DNA from: an uncultured Aeromonadales bacterium
GTDB taxonomy: Bacteria > Pseudomonadota > Gammaproteobacteria > Enterobacterales > Succinivibrionaceae
Assembly: GCA_902776275.1 (NCBI GenBank)
Contig: CACYPI010000011.1
Location: 1 to 45,703 of the forward strand
Direction of reading: 5' to 3'
DNA length: 45,703 nt
Position 1 is the stretch's first letter, and each line of letters begins with the position of its first letter. Both the position numbers and the translations under genes were made by a program. Below the pieces are notes generated by a model that saw only the letters and a list, made by a program, of their open reading frames with translations, searched no databases and was not told the DNA's origin. Shown here in pieces: positions 25,353 through 33,677 of the stretch.

Positions 25353-27905
25353 ATGCCTTCGTATCTGAAAGACTACTTTGCCATGAAGCAAGCGCGCGAG
25401 GCCCTGGGCATCCCGCCCTTGGCATTGAGCGAGGCGCAGGTGCAGGAGCTGTGCTCGCTGCTCAAAAATCCGCCGGAGGGCAGCTCCAAGGAGCTGCGCG
25501 GCCTCCTTGAGAACCGCGTGAACCCGGGGGTCGATGCCTCATCGAAGGTCAAGGCCGACTTCCTCTACGACATAGCGTCGGGAAAGACCTCCTCCCCTGC
25601 CATAAGCCCCGAGGACGCCGTCGGGATCCTGGGCGGCATGAAGGGCGGCTACAACGTCTCAAAGCTCGTCGCGCTGCTCGATGGCCCGCTGTCCGAGAAG
25701 GCGCGCGAGGCGCTCTGCGGCACGCTGCTCGTCTACGATGCCTTCGACGAGGTGGCGGCTTTGGCGGAAAAGGGCGTCGAGGCGGCCAAGGGGCTGCTCT
25801 CCGACTGGGCGGCTGCCAAGTGGTTCTCCTCAAGGCCGGTGCTTGACAAGACCATCACCCTCACCGTGTTCAAGGTCCCGGGGGAGATCAACACCGATGA
25901 CTTCTCCCCGGCTCCCGATGCCTGGTCGCGTCCTGACATCCCGCTGCACGCCCGCGCCATGTTCAAGATGGCCCGCCCGGGCCTCGAGCCCGACGAGCCG
26001 GGAGCCGTGGGTCCGCTGAGCCTCATTGCAAAGCTCAAGTCAAAGGGCTTCCCGCTGCTCTTCGCAGGCGACGTCGTGGGCACCGGCTCGTCGCGCAAGA
26101 GCGCAGCCAACTCGCTCATCTGGCACATCGGCCGCGACATCCCGGGCGTTCCCAACAAGCGCGAAGGCGGCTTCGTCGCAGGCGGCAAGATAGCGCCGAT
26201 CTTCTACACCACGCTCGAGGACTCGGGCGCGCTGCCGATCGAGGCGGATGTCTCAAAGCTCAATTTGGGCGACGTCGTCGACCTCAACGTCTACGACGGC
26301 ACCATAACCTCGCATGAGTCTGGAGAGGTGCTCTGCCGCTTTGCACTCAAGACCCCGACGCTCCTAGACGAGGTGCGCGCAGGCGGGCGCATCAGCCTCA
26401 TCATCGGCAAGGCGCTCACCAAGAAGGCGCGTCAGTCCCTGGGCATGGGGCCGGACACGGCCTTTGCCAAGCCGCGCGAGGTCAAGGGCGAGGGCGGCTT
26501 CACCCGCGCCCAGAAGATCGTGGGCCGCGCCTGCGGCATGCAGGGCGTGCGCTCGGGCCAGTACGTCGAGGTTAAGATCACCACCGTGGGCTCCCAGGAC
26601 ACCACCGGCCCGATGACCCGCGACGAGCTCTCCGATCTTGCCTGCCTCAAGTTCCAGGCGCCGCTGGTGATGCAGTCGTTCTGCCACACCGCGGCCTACC
26701 CGCGCAAGGTCGACGTCAGGACCCACAAGACGCTGCCGCAGTTCTTCCAAAGCCGCGGCGGCGTGGCGCTGCACCCAGGCGACGGCGTGATCCACTCCTG
26801 GCTCAACCGCATGTGCCTGCCTGACACCGTGGGCACCGGCGGCGACTCGCACACCAGGATGCCGCTTGGCATCTCCTTCCCGGCAGGCTCGGGCCTCGTG
26901 GCCTTTGCCGCGGCGACCGGCAGCATGCCGCTTGACATGCCAGAGTCGGTGCTCGTGAGGTTCACGGGCAGGAGGCGCCCTGGGATCACGTTGCGCGATC
27001 TCGTGCACGCCATCCCGTACTTCGCGATCAAGCGCGGGCTGCTCACCGTTCCCAAGAAGAACAAGGTCAACGTGTTCTCAGGCAGGATCCTCGAGATCGA
27101 GGGGCTTGAGGATCTGAGCGTCGAGCACGCCTTCGAGCTTGCCGACGCCTCGGCCGAGCGCTCAGCCGCAGCCTGCTCGGTGAGGCTCTCCAAGGAGAGC
27201 GTCAGCGCCTACCTGCGCTCGAACATCGCGCTGCTCGAGTCGATGATCCGCGGGGGCTACCAGAGCGCCGAGGCGCTCAGGGCTAGGATCGAGGCGATGA
27301 AGGCCTGGCTTGCCAGCCCCGAGCTCATCGAAGCTGATCCTGATTGCAAGTACGCCGCGGTGCTTGAGATCGACTGCTCTGAGATCAAGGAGCCCATAGT
27401 CTGCTGCCCCAACGATCCTGACGACGCCAAGCTCCTCTCCGAGGTCGCCGGCACCAAGATCGACGAGGTGTTCATCGGATCGTGCATGACCAATATCGGG
27501 CACTACCGCGCCGCCGCGGCGATCCTCGATGGCATGAAAGCCGAGGCCCCCGCGAGGCTGTGGATGGCCCCGCCTACGCGCATGGACCGTGCCGAGCTCT
27601 CCGATGAGGGGCTCTTTCCGATCTTCTGCAAGGCCGGCGCGAGGATCGAGATCCCCGGCTGCTCGCTGTGCATGGGCAACCAGGCCAGGGTGCGCGACAA
27701 TGCCACCGTGCTCTCGACCTCGACGAGGAACTTTCCAAACCGCCTGGGCAACGGCGCCAACTGCTACTTAGGCTCAGCCGAGCTTGCCTCCGTCGCAGCC
27801 AAGATAGGAGCCCTGCCGACCCCTGAGGAGTACTTCAAGGAGGCCTCCTGCCTTGAGGGCCGCGAGCAGGAGATCTACAAGCTCTTGGACTTCAGCCAAA
27901 AGTGA
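25353..27905 (+). CDS. acnB: Bifunctional aconitate hydratase 2 / 2-methylisocitrate dehydratase AcnB
   Basis: An 850-residue B-type aconitase that interconverts citrate and isocitrate through cis-aconitate (and also 2-methylisocitrate chemistry). Domain order is the B-type pattern: N-terminal HEAT-like domain, then the swivel domain near GDVVGTGSSRKSAANS, then the Fe-S core. The [4Fe-4S] ligands Cys711 (GSCMTN), Cys770 and Cys773 (GCSLCMGN) are intact and offset by one from E. coli. The ATG follows AGGGGAC. A strong terminator follows, so it is transcribed apart from mdh. Confidence 0.97.
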   Translation: MPSYLKDYFAMKQAREALGIPPLALSEAQVQELCSLLKNPPEGSSKELRGLLENRVNPGVDASSKVKADFLYDIASGKTSSPAISPEDAVGILGGMKGGYNVSKLVALLDGPLSEKAREALCGTLLVYDAFDEVAALAEKGVEAAKGLLSDWAAAKWFSSRPVLDKTITLTVFKVPGEINTDDFSPAPDAWSRPDIPLHARAMFKMARPGLEPDEPGAVGPLSLIAKLKSKGFPLLFAGDVVGTGSSRKSAANSLIWHIGRDIPGVPNKREGGFVAGGKIAPIFYTTLEDSGALPIEADVSKLNLGDVVDLNVYDGTITSHESGEVLCRFALKTPTLLDEVRAGGRISLIIGKALTKKARQSLGMGPDTAFAKPREVKGEGGFTRAQKIVGRACGMQGVRSGQYVEVKITTVGSQDTTGPMTRDELSDLACLKFQAPLVMQSFCHTAAYPRKVDVRTHKTLPQFFQSRGGVALHPGDGVIHSWLNRMCLPDTVGTGGDSHTRMPLGISFPAGSGLVAFAAATGSMPLDMPESVLVRFTGRRRPGITLRDLVHAIPYFAIKRGLLTVPKKNKVNVFSGRILEIEGLEDLSVEHAFELADASAERSAAACSVRLSKESVSAYLRSNIALLESMIRGGYQSAEALRARIEAMKAWLASPELIEADPDCKYAAVLEIDCSEIKEPIVCCPNDPDDAKLLSEVAGTKIDEVFIGSCMTNIGHYRAAAAILDGMKAEAPARLWMAPPTRMDRAELSDEGLFPIFCKAGARIEIPGCSLCMGNQARVRDNATVLSTSTRNFPNRLGNGANCYLGSAELASVAAKIGALPTPEEYFKEASCLEGREQEIYKLLDFSQK

Positions 27906-27916
27906 TTGAGCGAAAA

Positions 27917-27974
27917 CCTTGAAGGGGCTGCGCCCCTTCAAGGCAAGGCCCTGCCTGCGCGGCAGGGCTTTTTT
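27917..27974 (+). terminator. Tandem hairpins ending the acnB transcript
   Basis: A first hairpin is a 12-bp perfect stem, CCTTGAAGGGGC with GCCCCTTCAAGG (27917-27943). The second, GCCCTGCC/GGCAGGGC (27948-27968), is followed by six Ts, a classical intrinsic terminator. A further hairpin GCCGC-AAAT-GCGGC with GATTTTT lies at 28049-28068. The gap to 28144 holds no credible gene. Confidence 0.9.
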
Positions 27975-28144
27975 GCCTTCAGGATGCGGATTTTTATCAT
28001 CTGAGGCAGGTCGCGCGGCGGCCTTTTTCAGACAGCATCTTGGAAAGTGCCGCAAATGCGGCGATTTTTCCTTGCCGATGTTAAATTCATGTATGTTTGT
28101 CAAATGCTTGCATCGCCAAGACGGGGATCGCTTGAAGGCGCAGA

Positions 28145-28188
28145 TGCTATAATGCCCATCGTTTAAAGACGAAGGGCATGACATGCCC
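28145..28188 (+). promoter_or_regulatory. Extended -10 promoter of mdh with flanking palindrome
   Basis: TGCTATAAT (28145-28153) is a perfect extended -10 element; no good -35 lies 17 nt upstream. Immediately downstream GGGCATG-A-CATGCCC (28174-28188) is a perfect palindrome. A third half-site ATGCCC (28152-28157) overlaps the -10 and pairs with GGGCAT at 28174. The arrangement suggests an operator or start-proximal RNA stem controlling mdh. Confidence 0.6.
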
Positions 28189-28365
28189 GGATTGCCTCCC
28201 CAAGCCGCCTAGTGCGGGGCAGAAGCCGGAGGAACCAACCAGAGTCCGGTATTAGGATCGCTGGCGATCTCCCACATTTGCGCGGGGAAGGATGTCAAAA
28301 TAAGGAATCGTCCCGCTCCCGTGGCGCGCGCGAAGCGCGAAAGCCCAAGGGCTGCGGTTTTTGTC
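28160..28365 (+). ncRNA. Long structured mdh leader RNA, class unknown
   Basis: About 230 nt separate the predicted transcript start from the mdh ATG. The segment can form CCTCC/GGAGG (28195-28199 with 28228-28232), a competing CCGGA/TCCGG stem (28226-28230 with 28245-28249), GATCG-CTGG-CGATC (28256-28269), CGCGC-GAA-GCGCG (28327-28339) and AGCC-CAAG-GGCT (28342-28353), then GCGG and five Ts. Mutually exclusive stems before a terminator-like end resemble an attenuator or riboswitch. GGA motifs also recur (28228, 28254, 28289, 28303), compatible with CsrA binding. It does not match a riboswitch consensus I know. Confidence 0.4.
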
Positions 28366-28391
28366 AAAAGAATCTTTCATAGGAGTCATTC

Positions 28392-29366
28392 ATGAAAGTT
28401 GCAGTTTTAGGCGCCGCAGGCGGCATTGGCCAGCCTCTTTCGTTACTTCTCAAAACCCAGCTTCCTGCCGGTTCTGAACTGAGCCTTTACGATGTCGCCC
28501 CGGTCACCCCGGGCGTTGCCAAGGACCTCAGCCACATCCCCACCGATGTCTGCGTCGAGGGCTTCTCCGGCAAGCCGAATGATCCGGATCCCATCCAGAA
28601 GTGCGTGAAGGACTCCGATGTGGTCGTGATCTGCGCCGGCGTCGCCCGCAAGCCCGGCATGACCCGCGATGACCTGTTCAACATCAACGCCGGCATCATC
28701 GCCGGCCTGGTGAACAACGTCGCCAAGGCTGCCCCGAAGGCCTGCATCGCCATCATCACCAACCCGGTGAACTCCACTGTGCCCATCGCCGCCGAAGTGC
28801 TCAAGGCCCGTGGCGTCTACGACGCGCACCGCCTGTTCGGCGTGTCCGTGCTCGACACCCTCCGCTCCGAGACCTTCTTAGGCGAGGAGCTGGGCGTCTC
28901 CAAGAAGGACATCCGCATCAATGTCATCGGCGGCCACAGCGGCGTGACCATCATCCCGCTGCTCTCCCAGGTGCTCGGCCACGATGCGATCGCCGATGAC
29001 CGCGTCGCCGCCCTGACCACCCGCATCCAGAACGCCGGCACCGAGGTCGTCGAGGCCAAGGCCGGCGCAGGCTCCGCCACCCTTTCGATGGCTGCTGCCG
29101 GCGCCCGCTTCGCCCTCAAGATCGTCGAGGGCCTCGAGGGCCGTCCTGGCGTCACCGAGAACGCCTATGTCGAGTCCGGCTCCAAGTACGCCGACTTCTT
29201 CGCGCAGCGCGTCGTGTTCGGCAAGAACGGCTGGGAGAAGGTCATGGACTTCGGCAAGGTCTCCGCTTTTGAGGAGAAGGCCATCGAAGGCGCCGTCGAG
29301 ACCCTCAAGAAGAACATCGCCAAGGGCGTCGAGTTCGGCAAGAAGTGGGCCTCTGAGAACAAGTAA
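28392..29366 (+). CDS. mdh: Malate dehydrogenase
   Basis: A 324-residue NAD-dependent malate dehydrogenase that interconverts malate and oxaloacetate. The Rossmann motif is [11 protein letters not shown]. Substrate and catalytic residues are Arg86 and Arg92 (ARKPGMTR), Asn124, Asp155, Arg158 and His182 (GGHSGVT), each five higher than in E. coli Mdh because of a short insertion near residues 62-66. In fermenting relatives the enzyme runs toward malate on the way to succinate. TAGGAGTC is the ribosome site. It is monocistronic between its own structured leader and a downstream hairpin. Confidence 0.97.
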   Translation: MKVAVLGAAGGIGQPLSLLLKTQLPAGSELSLYDVAPVTPGVAKDLSHIPTDVCVEGFSGKPNDPDPIQKCVKDSDVVVICAGVARKPGMTRDDLFNINAGIIAGLVNNVAKAAPKACIAIITNPVNSTVPIAAEVLKARGVYDAHRLFGVSVLDTLRSETFLGEELGVSKKDIRINVIGGHSGVTIIPLLSQVLGHDAIADDRVAALTTRIQNAGTEVVEAKAGAGSATLSMAAAGARFALKIVEGLEGRPGVTENAYVESGSKYADFFAQRVVFGKNGWEKVMDFGKVSAFEEKAIEGAVETLKKNIAKGVEFGKKWASENK

Positions 29367-29395
29367 CCCGCAGCGCCAATAGCGCAATTGATGCT

Positions 29396-29424
29396 GAAGG
29401 CCGCCGCTAGGCGGCCTTCGTTGT
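29396..29424 (+). terminator. Probable mdh terminator
   Basis: GAAGGCCGCC (29396-29405) and GGCGGCCTTC (29410-29419) form a 10-bp perfect stem with a GCTA loop, 30 nt past the mdh stop. The following GTTGT is a weak T-tract. Confidence 0.65.
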
Positions 29425-29442
29425 CACTGGGGCAAGCGGGCG

Positions 29443-29469
29443 TAAAGATCCGCATCCCCGTGCCGTTAT
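29443..29469 (+). promoter_or_regulatory. Sigma-28 (FliA) type promoter of motX
   Basis: TAAAGATC (29443-29450), an 11-nt spacer and GCCGTTAT (29462-29469) closely match the flagellar sigma-28 consensus TAAAGTTT-N11-GCCGATAA with the correct spacing. It lies 40 nt before the inferred motX start. The ATG at 29468 falls inside the -10 element and so cannot be the translation start. Confidence 0.75.
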
Positions 29470-29509
29470 GAAGTTCAAGAGGCATCAGATTATTCTTCAG
29501 GGAGGGGAC

Positions 29510-30226
29510 ATGGGATTCAAGCGCCTTGCGGCGGCATTGGCCATCGCGATGCTGCCGTGCTGCGCGTTCGCGCTGCAGCAGTCATCCTATGACGCGGTGA
29601 CCAGCTCCCAGGCCTTGGCGGCCCGCGAGCACCTCGACACGCTCAAGGACGCCGACGTGAAAGACGGCACCAACACCGAGGTCTACACCACCGAGCAGCT
29701 CAACCGCATCATCGAGGACCAGATGCTCTTTTCCGTCGTGCGCGATCACGATCGCTGCCAGTTCACGCCGGACATCGAGGATCGCGCCAGGCTCGTTAAG
29801 ATCCCGGCCTTCATGTTCGCGTGGGGCGACATGCTCGTAAGCGGGGTGTGCGTCACCAAGGATCAGGATCTGGGGCTCTCCTACATGAAGCGCGCCGCCG
29901 AGAGCGCCTACGCGCCAGCCCTCGAGCGCCTGGCGTTCTACTACGAGCGCGGCTACTTCGTGCCCAAGGATCGCCAGCTCTCCGAGCGCTACATGCACAC
30001 CTCGGCGGTGCTTGGCTCCAAGACCGGCAGGCTCGGCTGGGCCGACATGCTGGTGCGGGGCTTCGGCACGCCGTCGATGTACGAGGAGGCCTACAGCTGG
30101 CTCTACCACGCCAGCTACACCGACGAGTACAGCAGGCTCAAGCAGGAGTACCTCGAGAAGGAGCTGCAAAAGCGCATGCCGCCCAACGTGGTCGCCCGCG
30201 ATCAGGAGTTTGCATACGACTATTGA
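29510..30226 (+). CDS. motX: MotX-like flagellar motor (T-ring) protein with Sel1 repeats
   Basis: A 238-residue exported protein. Signal peptide of about 21 residues ending near CAFA, then a body with two or three Sel1/TPR-like repeats (GDMLVSGVCVTKDQDLGLSYM, then YYERGYFVPKDRQLSERYM, then ADMLVRGFGTPSMYEEAYSW) and a C-terminus around KRMPP. The order of these segments recalls MotX of Vibrio, Aeromonas and Shewanella, which joins MotY in the T ring and anchors PomA/PomB-type stators of polar flagella. The ATG at 29510 follows GGGAGGGGAC. The sigma-28 promoter supports a flagellar role. Alternative: a generic Sel1-repeat periplasmic protein. No other flagellar gene is in the window. Confidence 0.8.
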   Translation: MGFKRLAAALAIAMLPCCAFALQQSSYDAVTSSQALAAREHLDTLKDADVKDGTNTEVYTTEQLNRIIEDQMLFSVVRDHDRCQFTPDIEDRARLVKIPAFMFAWGDMLVSGVCVTKDQDLGLSYMKRAAESAYAPALERLAFYYERGYFVPKDRQLSERYMHTSAVLGSKTGRLGWADMLVRGFGTPSMYEEAYSWLYHASYTDEYSRLKQEYLEKELQKRMPPNVVARDQEFAYDY

Positions 30227-30245
30227 AAGCAGCACGCTTTGAACG

Positions 30246-30268
30246 AAGCCGCCGCAAGGCGGCTTTGC
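30246..30268 (+). terminator. Possible motX terminator
   Basis: AAGCCGCC and GGCGGCTT form an 8-bp stem with a GCAA tetraloop, followed by TGCCATATTTG. The T-tract is poor. The remaining gap to ffh shows a TACAAT box (30414-30419) as a possible ffh -10 element, with no good -35. Confidence 0.5.
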
Positions 30269-30459
30269 CATATTTGAAGGGCGCATCTGGCTGTCCTAAG
30301 CCAAGCCGATCCCCGCGCCCCCTGAGGCGGAGGCGCAGGAAGGCTGTCTCCTCATGCCAGATGCACAGGCCCCTGCCAAGGTCCCGGGGCATGAACTTGG
30401 CTCGCGCAGATTGTACAATTGGTGCGGTTTAAACTTTTTCCACCAAATGAGGCACCAGG

Positions 30460-31833
30460 ATGTTTGACAACCTTACCGCAAGGCTCTCCCGCACGCTCAA
30501 GAACATCAGCGGCAAGGGCAGGCTCACCGAAGACAACATCAAGGACACCATGCGCGAGGTGCGCACGGCGCTGCTTGAGGCCGATGTCGCGCTGCCGGTG
30601 GTCAAGTCCTTCACCCAGAGGGTCAAGGAGAGGGCCCTCGGCAAGGAGGTGGCGCTGAGCCTGACCCCGGGCCAGGAGTTCATCCGCGCCGTCTACGATG
30701 AGCTCGTCAACACGATGGGCGGCGAGAACGCCGCCATCAACCTCGCCTGCCAGCCTCCAGCGGTGATCCTGATGGCAGGCCTCCAGGGCGCCGGCAAGAC
30801 CACCAGCGCCGCCAAGCTCGCCCTCTACCTCAAGGAGAGGCTGCGCAAGAAGGTGATGCTGGTCTCGGCCGACGTCTACCGCCCGGCGGCCATCGACCAG
30901 TTGAAGACCCTGGCCTCCCAGTGCGGGGCGGGGTTCTTCCCGTCTGACACCTCGCAAAAGCCCGTTGACATCGCAAACGCCGCCTACAGGCAGGCGAAGC
31001 TTGAGGCCTACGACGTGCTCATCGTCGATACCGCAGGCCGCCTGGCCGTGGACGAGGCGATGATGAAGGAGATAGCCGAGCTCCACAAGGCGCTCAACCC
31101 GATTGAGACCTACTTCGTTGTCGATGCGATGACCGGCCAGGACGCCGCCGTCACCGCCAAGGCCTTCGCCGAGGCGCTGCCGCTGACCGGCGTGATCCTC
31201 ACCAAGGCTGACGGCGACGCCCGCGGCGGCGCGGCCCTGTCAGTGCGCGAGATCACCGGCAAGCCCATCAAGTTCATCGGCATGGGCGAGAAGATCGAGG
31301 CCCTGGAGCCCTTCCACCCCGACCGCATCGCCTCGCGCATCCTCGACATGGGCGACATGCTCTCGCTCATCGAGGATCTGCAGCGCAAGACCGACATGGG
31401 CGAGGCCAGGAAGTTTGCCGACAAGATAAAGAAGGGGCAGGGCTTCACCTTCGAGGACTTCAAGGCCCAGATGCTCCAGGTCAAGAAGATGGGCGGCATG
31501 GGCGGCCTGCTCTCGCACCTGCCGGGCGCTGGGCAGCTTGCCGAGCAGGTCAAGGGCAAGCTCAACGAGAAGATGATCGACCACATGATCGCGATCATCG
31601 ACTCGATGACCCGCAAGGAGCGCGAGCATCCCGAGATCATCAAGGCCTCGCGCAAGCGCCGCATCGCCATGGGCGCCGGAGTCCAGATCTCCGAGGTCAA
31701 CCAGCTCCTGCGCCAGTTCGACGGCATCAGCAAGATGATGAAGAAGATGAAGGGCGGCAAGCTCGGGCGCATGGCCGGCATGATGAAGTCGATGATGGGC
31801 GCCGGCCGCTTCCCCGGCATGCCCGGCCGCTAG
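30460..31833 (+). CDS. ffh: Signal recognition particle GTPase Ffh
   Basis: A 457-residue SRP54 homologue that, with 4.5S RNA, brings ribosomes making membrane proteins to FtsY. The N-domain occupies about residues 1-90. The G-domain carries GLQGAGKTT (107-115), DTAGRLAVDE and TKADGDARGG. The Met-rich M-domain (from about 325) binds signal sequence and RNA, ending in repeated MKKMKGGK-type segments. CACCAGG precedes the ATG. It lies upstream of rpsP as in E. coli, but has a separate downstream promoter. Confidence 0.97.
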   Translation: MFDNLTARLSRTLKNISGKGRLTEDNIKDTMREVRTALLEADVALPVVKSFTQRVKERALGKEVALSLTPGQEFIRAVYDELVNTMGGENAAINLACQPPAVILMAGLQGAGKTTSAAKLALYLKERLRKKVMLVSADVYRPAAIDQLKTLASQCGAGFFPSDTSQKPVDIANAAYRQAKLEAYDVLIVDTAGRLAVDEAMMKEIAELHKALNPIETYFVVDAMTGQDAAVTAKAFAEALPLTGVILTKADGDARGGAALSVREITGKPIKFIGMGEKIEALEPFHPDRIASRILDMGDMLSLIEDLQRKTDMGEARKFADKIKKGQGFTFEDFKAQMLQVKKMGGMGGLLSHLPGAGQLAEQVKGKLNEKMIDHMIAIIDSMTRKEREHPEIIKASRKRRIAMGAGVQISEVNQLLRQFDGISKMMKKMKGGKLGRMAGMMKSMMGAGRFPGMPGR

Positions 31834-31859
31834 GCGCCATGCCCGGGCGCGAAAAAGCC

Positions 31860-31887
31860 TTGATTTCCGCGTCTGGGCAAGTATAAT
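31860..31887 (+). promoter_or_regulatory. Sigma-70 promoter of rpsP-rimM-trmD-rplS
   Basis: TTGATT (31860-31865) and a perfect TATAAT (31882-31887) are 16 nt apart. The predicted start near 31894 gives a leader of about 65 nt. Confidence 0.72.
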
Positions 31888-31913
31888 GGTGCGACTGTGT
31901 TTTTAGTAGTTTT

Positions 31914-31938
31914 AACATTCCGCCGCTTGCGGAATGTT
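31914..31938 (+). other. Leader hairpin upstream of rpsP
   Basis: AACATTCCGC (31914-31923) and GCGGAATGTT (31929-31938) form a perfect 10-bp stem with a 5-nt loop, 21 nt before the rpsP ATG. T-rich sequence precedes rather than follows it, so it is more likely a regulatory or stabilising leader stem than a terminator. Confidence 0.6.
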
Positions 31939-31959
31939 CACATTTAAAGGTAATGCGAA

Positions 31960-32343
31960 ATGGTAGTCATTCGTTTACGTCGCTTAGGCGCCAACAAACG
32001 TCCTTTCTATCACGTTATTGTCGCCGACCAGCGTTTTGCCGCCTCCGGCCGTTTCATTGAGCAGCTCGGCTTCTTCAACCCGATCGCCTCGGGCAAGGAA
32101 GTCCGCCTGCGCCTCGATGTCGAGAAGATCAATGCCTGGATCGCCAAGGGCGCCCAGCCTTCCGATCGCGTCAAGCGCCTCATCAAGGAGAACGAGATGG
32201 GCGTCGAGGCCGTGATGAAGGCCAAGCAGGAGAAGCACGAGAAGGCCGTCGCCGCCAAGAAGGCTGCCAAGGCCGAGGCTGAGAAGAAGGCCGCAGAAGA
32301 GGCCAAGGCCGCCGAAGCCCCCGCTGAGGGCGCGCAGGCCTGA
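31960..32343 (+). CDS. rpsP: 30S ribosomal protein bS16 with extended C-terminus
   Basis: A 127-residue bS16. The conserved body ([19 protein letters not shown] through about residue 85) includes [10 protein letters not shown] and the DRVKRLI end. The usual length is about 82 residues. Here about 40 additional residues rich in Lys, Ala and Glu form a highly charged tail (about 86-127). It binds 16S rRNA early in 30S assembly. The stop overlaps the rimM start by 1 nt, so the tail is in frame and not a misread extension. Confidence 0.95.
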   Translation: MVVIRLRRLGANKRPFYHVIVADQRFAASGRFIEQLGFFNPIASGKEVRLRLDVEKINAWIAKGAQPSDRVKRLIKENEMGVEAVMKAKQEKHEKAVAAKKAAKAEAEKKAAEEAKAAEAPAEGAQA

Positions 32344-32894
32344 TGTCACCTGCCGCTGAAAAGGCAGGCGACTCACCGCGTCCCATGGGCCGGCTGGGTT
32401 CGGCCTATGGATTGAAGGGCTGGATGAAGGTCCAGTCCTTCGCAAGCAGACCCGAGGACCTTTTTGACTACTCGCCATGGTACATCCGCCGGCGCGGGGA
32501 GGAATGGCGCGAGGTCCGGGTCGAAGAACACGCAGAGCACGGCAGCGGCTTCATCGCCAAGCTGTGCGGCTGCTCCAGCCCCGAGGAGGCCAAGGCCTTT
32601 GCGGGGATGGAAATAGGGATCAGGCGCTCGAGCCTGCCCAAGGCGCCCGAAGGCGCCATCTACCTGCAGGACCTCATAGGCTGCAAGGTGGTTGGCATCA
32701 ACGGCGCAATGCTCGGCAAAGTGCTGAGAATCTGGGATCACGGAGCCGCCCCCGTAATGGAGGTGTCTCCCTCTGACCGCCCGGCATCCGGCAATAGGGA
32801 CAGCATCCTTATTCCGTATGTCGCCGGCCCGATCGTCACGGAGGTTGATCTCTCCTCGAAGACGATTAGGGTAGAGTGGGGCGAGGACTACTGA
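32343..32894 (+). CDS. rimM: Ribosome maturation factor RimM
   Basis: A 183-residue factor needed for 30S head assembly. The N-terminal RimM domain begins [19 protein letters not shown] and the C-terminal PRC-barrel-like domain includes [23 protein letters not shown] and a short C-terminal strand. It interacts with uS19. The first 14 residues before the conserved GRLGSAYG are unusually long. The start is coupled to the rpsP stop (ATG overlapping TGA). The standard operon position between rpsP and trmD confirms it. Confidence 0.96.
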   Translation: MSPAAEKAGDSPRPMGRLGSAYGLKGWMKVQSFASRPEDLFDYSPWYIRRRGEEWREVRVEEHAEHGSGFIAKLCGCSSPEEAKAFAGMEIGIRRSSLPKAPEGAIYLQDLIGCKVVGINGAMLGKVLRIWDHGAAPVMEVSPSDRPASGNRDSILIPYVAGPIVTEVDLSSKTIRVEWGEDY

Positions 32895-32898
32895 CCAT

Positions 32899-33642
32899 AT
32901 GATGTGGTTCGGCTGTGTCTCGCTCTTTCCGGAGATGTTCGCAGCGGTTACGGAGTCGGGCGTGACCCGCAGGGCGTGCAGGAACGGACTCATCGATGTC
33001 CGCCTGTACAACCCCCGGGACTACACGCACGACGCCTACCACTCCGTGGACGACAAGCCCTACGGTGGCGGGCCTGGAATGCTCATGAGCGTCCAGCCGC
33101 TGCGCGACGCAATCCATGCCGCCAGGCATGACGCGCCCTCCGGAACCAAGGTAGCTTGCATGTCCCCTCAGGGCGTGCAGCTCGATCACTCTCTGGTCAC
33201 GCAATTCCACGATTGGGGCTCGGTGATCCTCGTATGCGGACGCTACGAGGGCATCGATGAGCGCGTCCTTCAGACTGAAGTCGATCTGGAGGTATCGGTC
33301 GGTGACTACGTGCTGTCAGGGGGTGAGCTTCCTGCCATGTGCATCATCGATGCGGTTTCAAGGATGGTTCCCGGAGTGCTCGGGAATATCCGGAACGCCG
33401 AAGAGGATTCATTCGCGCAGGGGCTGCTCCACTACCCCCAGTACACCAGGCCCGAGGTCATCGACGGCCTGAAGGTGCCGGAGGTTCTGATGAGCGGCGA
33501 CCACGAAAGGATCCGGCGCTGGCGGCTTGAGCAGTCGCTGGGGCGCACCTACGAGCGACGCCCCGACCTCATCAAGTCGCGGACCCTGACCAAGGAGGAG
33601 TCGAAGCTTTTGGCCGAGTACCTCCGCGAAAAGGGAAACTGA
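32899..33642 (+). CDS. trmD: tRNA (guanosine(37)-N1)-methyltransferase TrmD
   Basis: A 247-residue SPOUT-class enzyme that uses SAM to methylate G37 next to the anticodon and so prevents frameshifting. It shows [25 protein letters not shown], the trefoil-knot segments [11 protein letters not shown] and [13 protein letters not shown], and the C-terminal [19 protein letters not shown]. Tandem ATGs at 32899 and 32902 leave a one-residue ambiguity. Length is normal (E. coli 255). Confidence 0.97.
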   Translation: MMWFGCVSLFPEMFAAVTESGVTRRACRNGLIDVRLYNPRDYTHDAYHSVDDKPYGGGPGMLMSVQPLRDAIHAARHDAPSGTKVACMSPQGVQLDHSLVTQFHDWGSVILVCGRYEGIDERVLQTEVDLEVSVGDYVLSGGELPAMCIIDAVSRMVPGVLGNIRNAEEDSFAQGLLHYPQYTRPEVIDGLKVPEVLMSGDHERIRRWRLEQSLGRTYERRPDLIKSRTLTKEESKLLAEYLREKGN

Positions 33643-33677
33643 AGGTTTTTGTTTTATTTATTGGCAGGTATTTTCAA

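Noticed and set aside
27919..28152. 77-codon frame between acnB and mdh
   Set aside because: It starts inside the terminator hairpin and runs to the mdh promoter; composition is not protein-like.
28160..28391. mdh leader as a cobalamin, c-di-AMP, c-di-GMP, glycine or SAM riboswitch, 6S RNA, tmRNA or 4.5S RNA
   Set aside because: Recalled conserved cores of these classes were compared by eye and none fits; left as unknown class.
29468..29509. Upstream ATG at 29468 as the motX start
   Set aside because: It lies within the sigma-28 -10 element and would put 14 non-signal residues before a proper signal peptide; the ATG at 29510 has a strong ribosome site.
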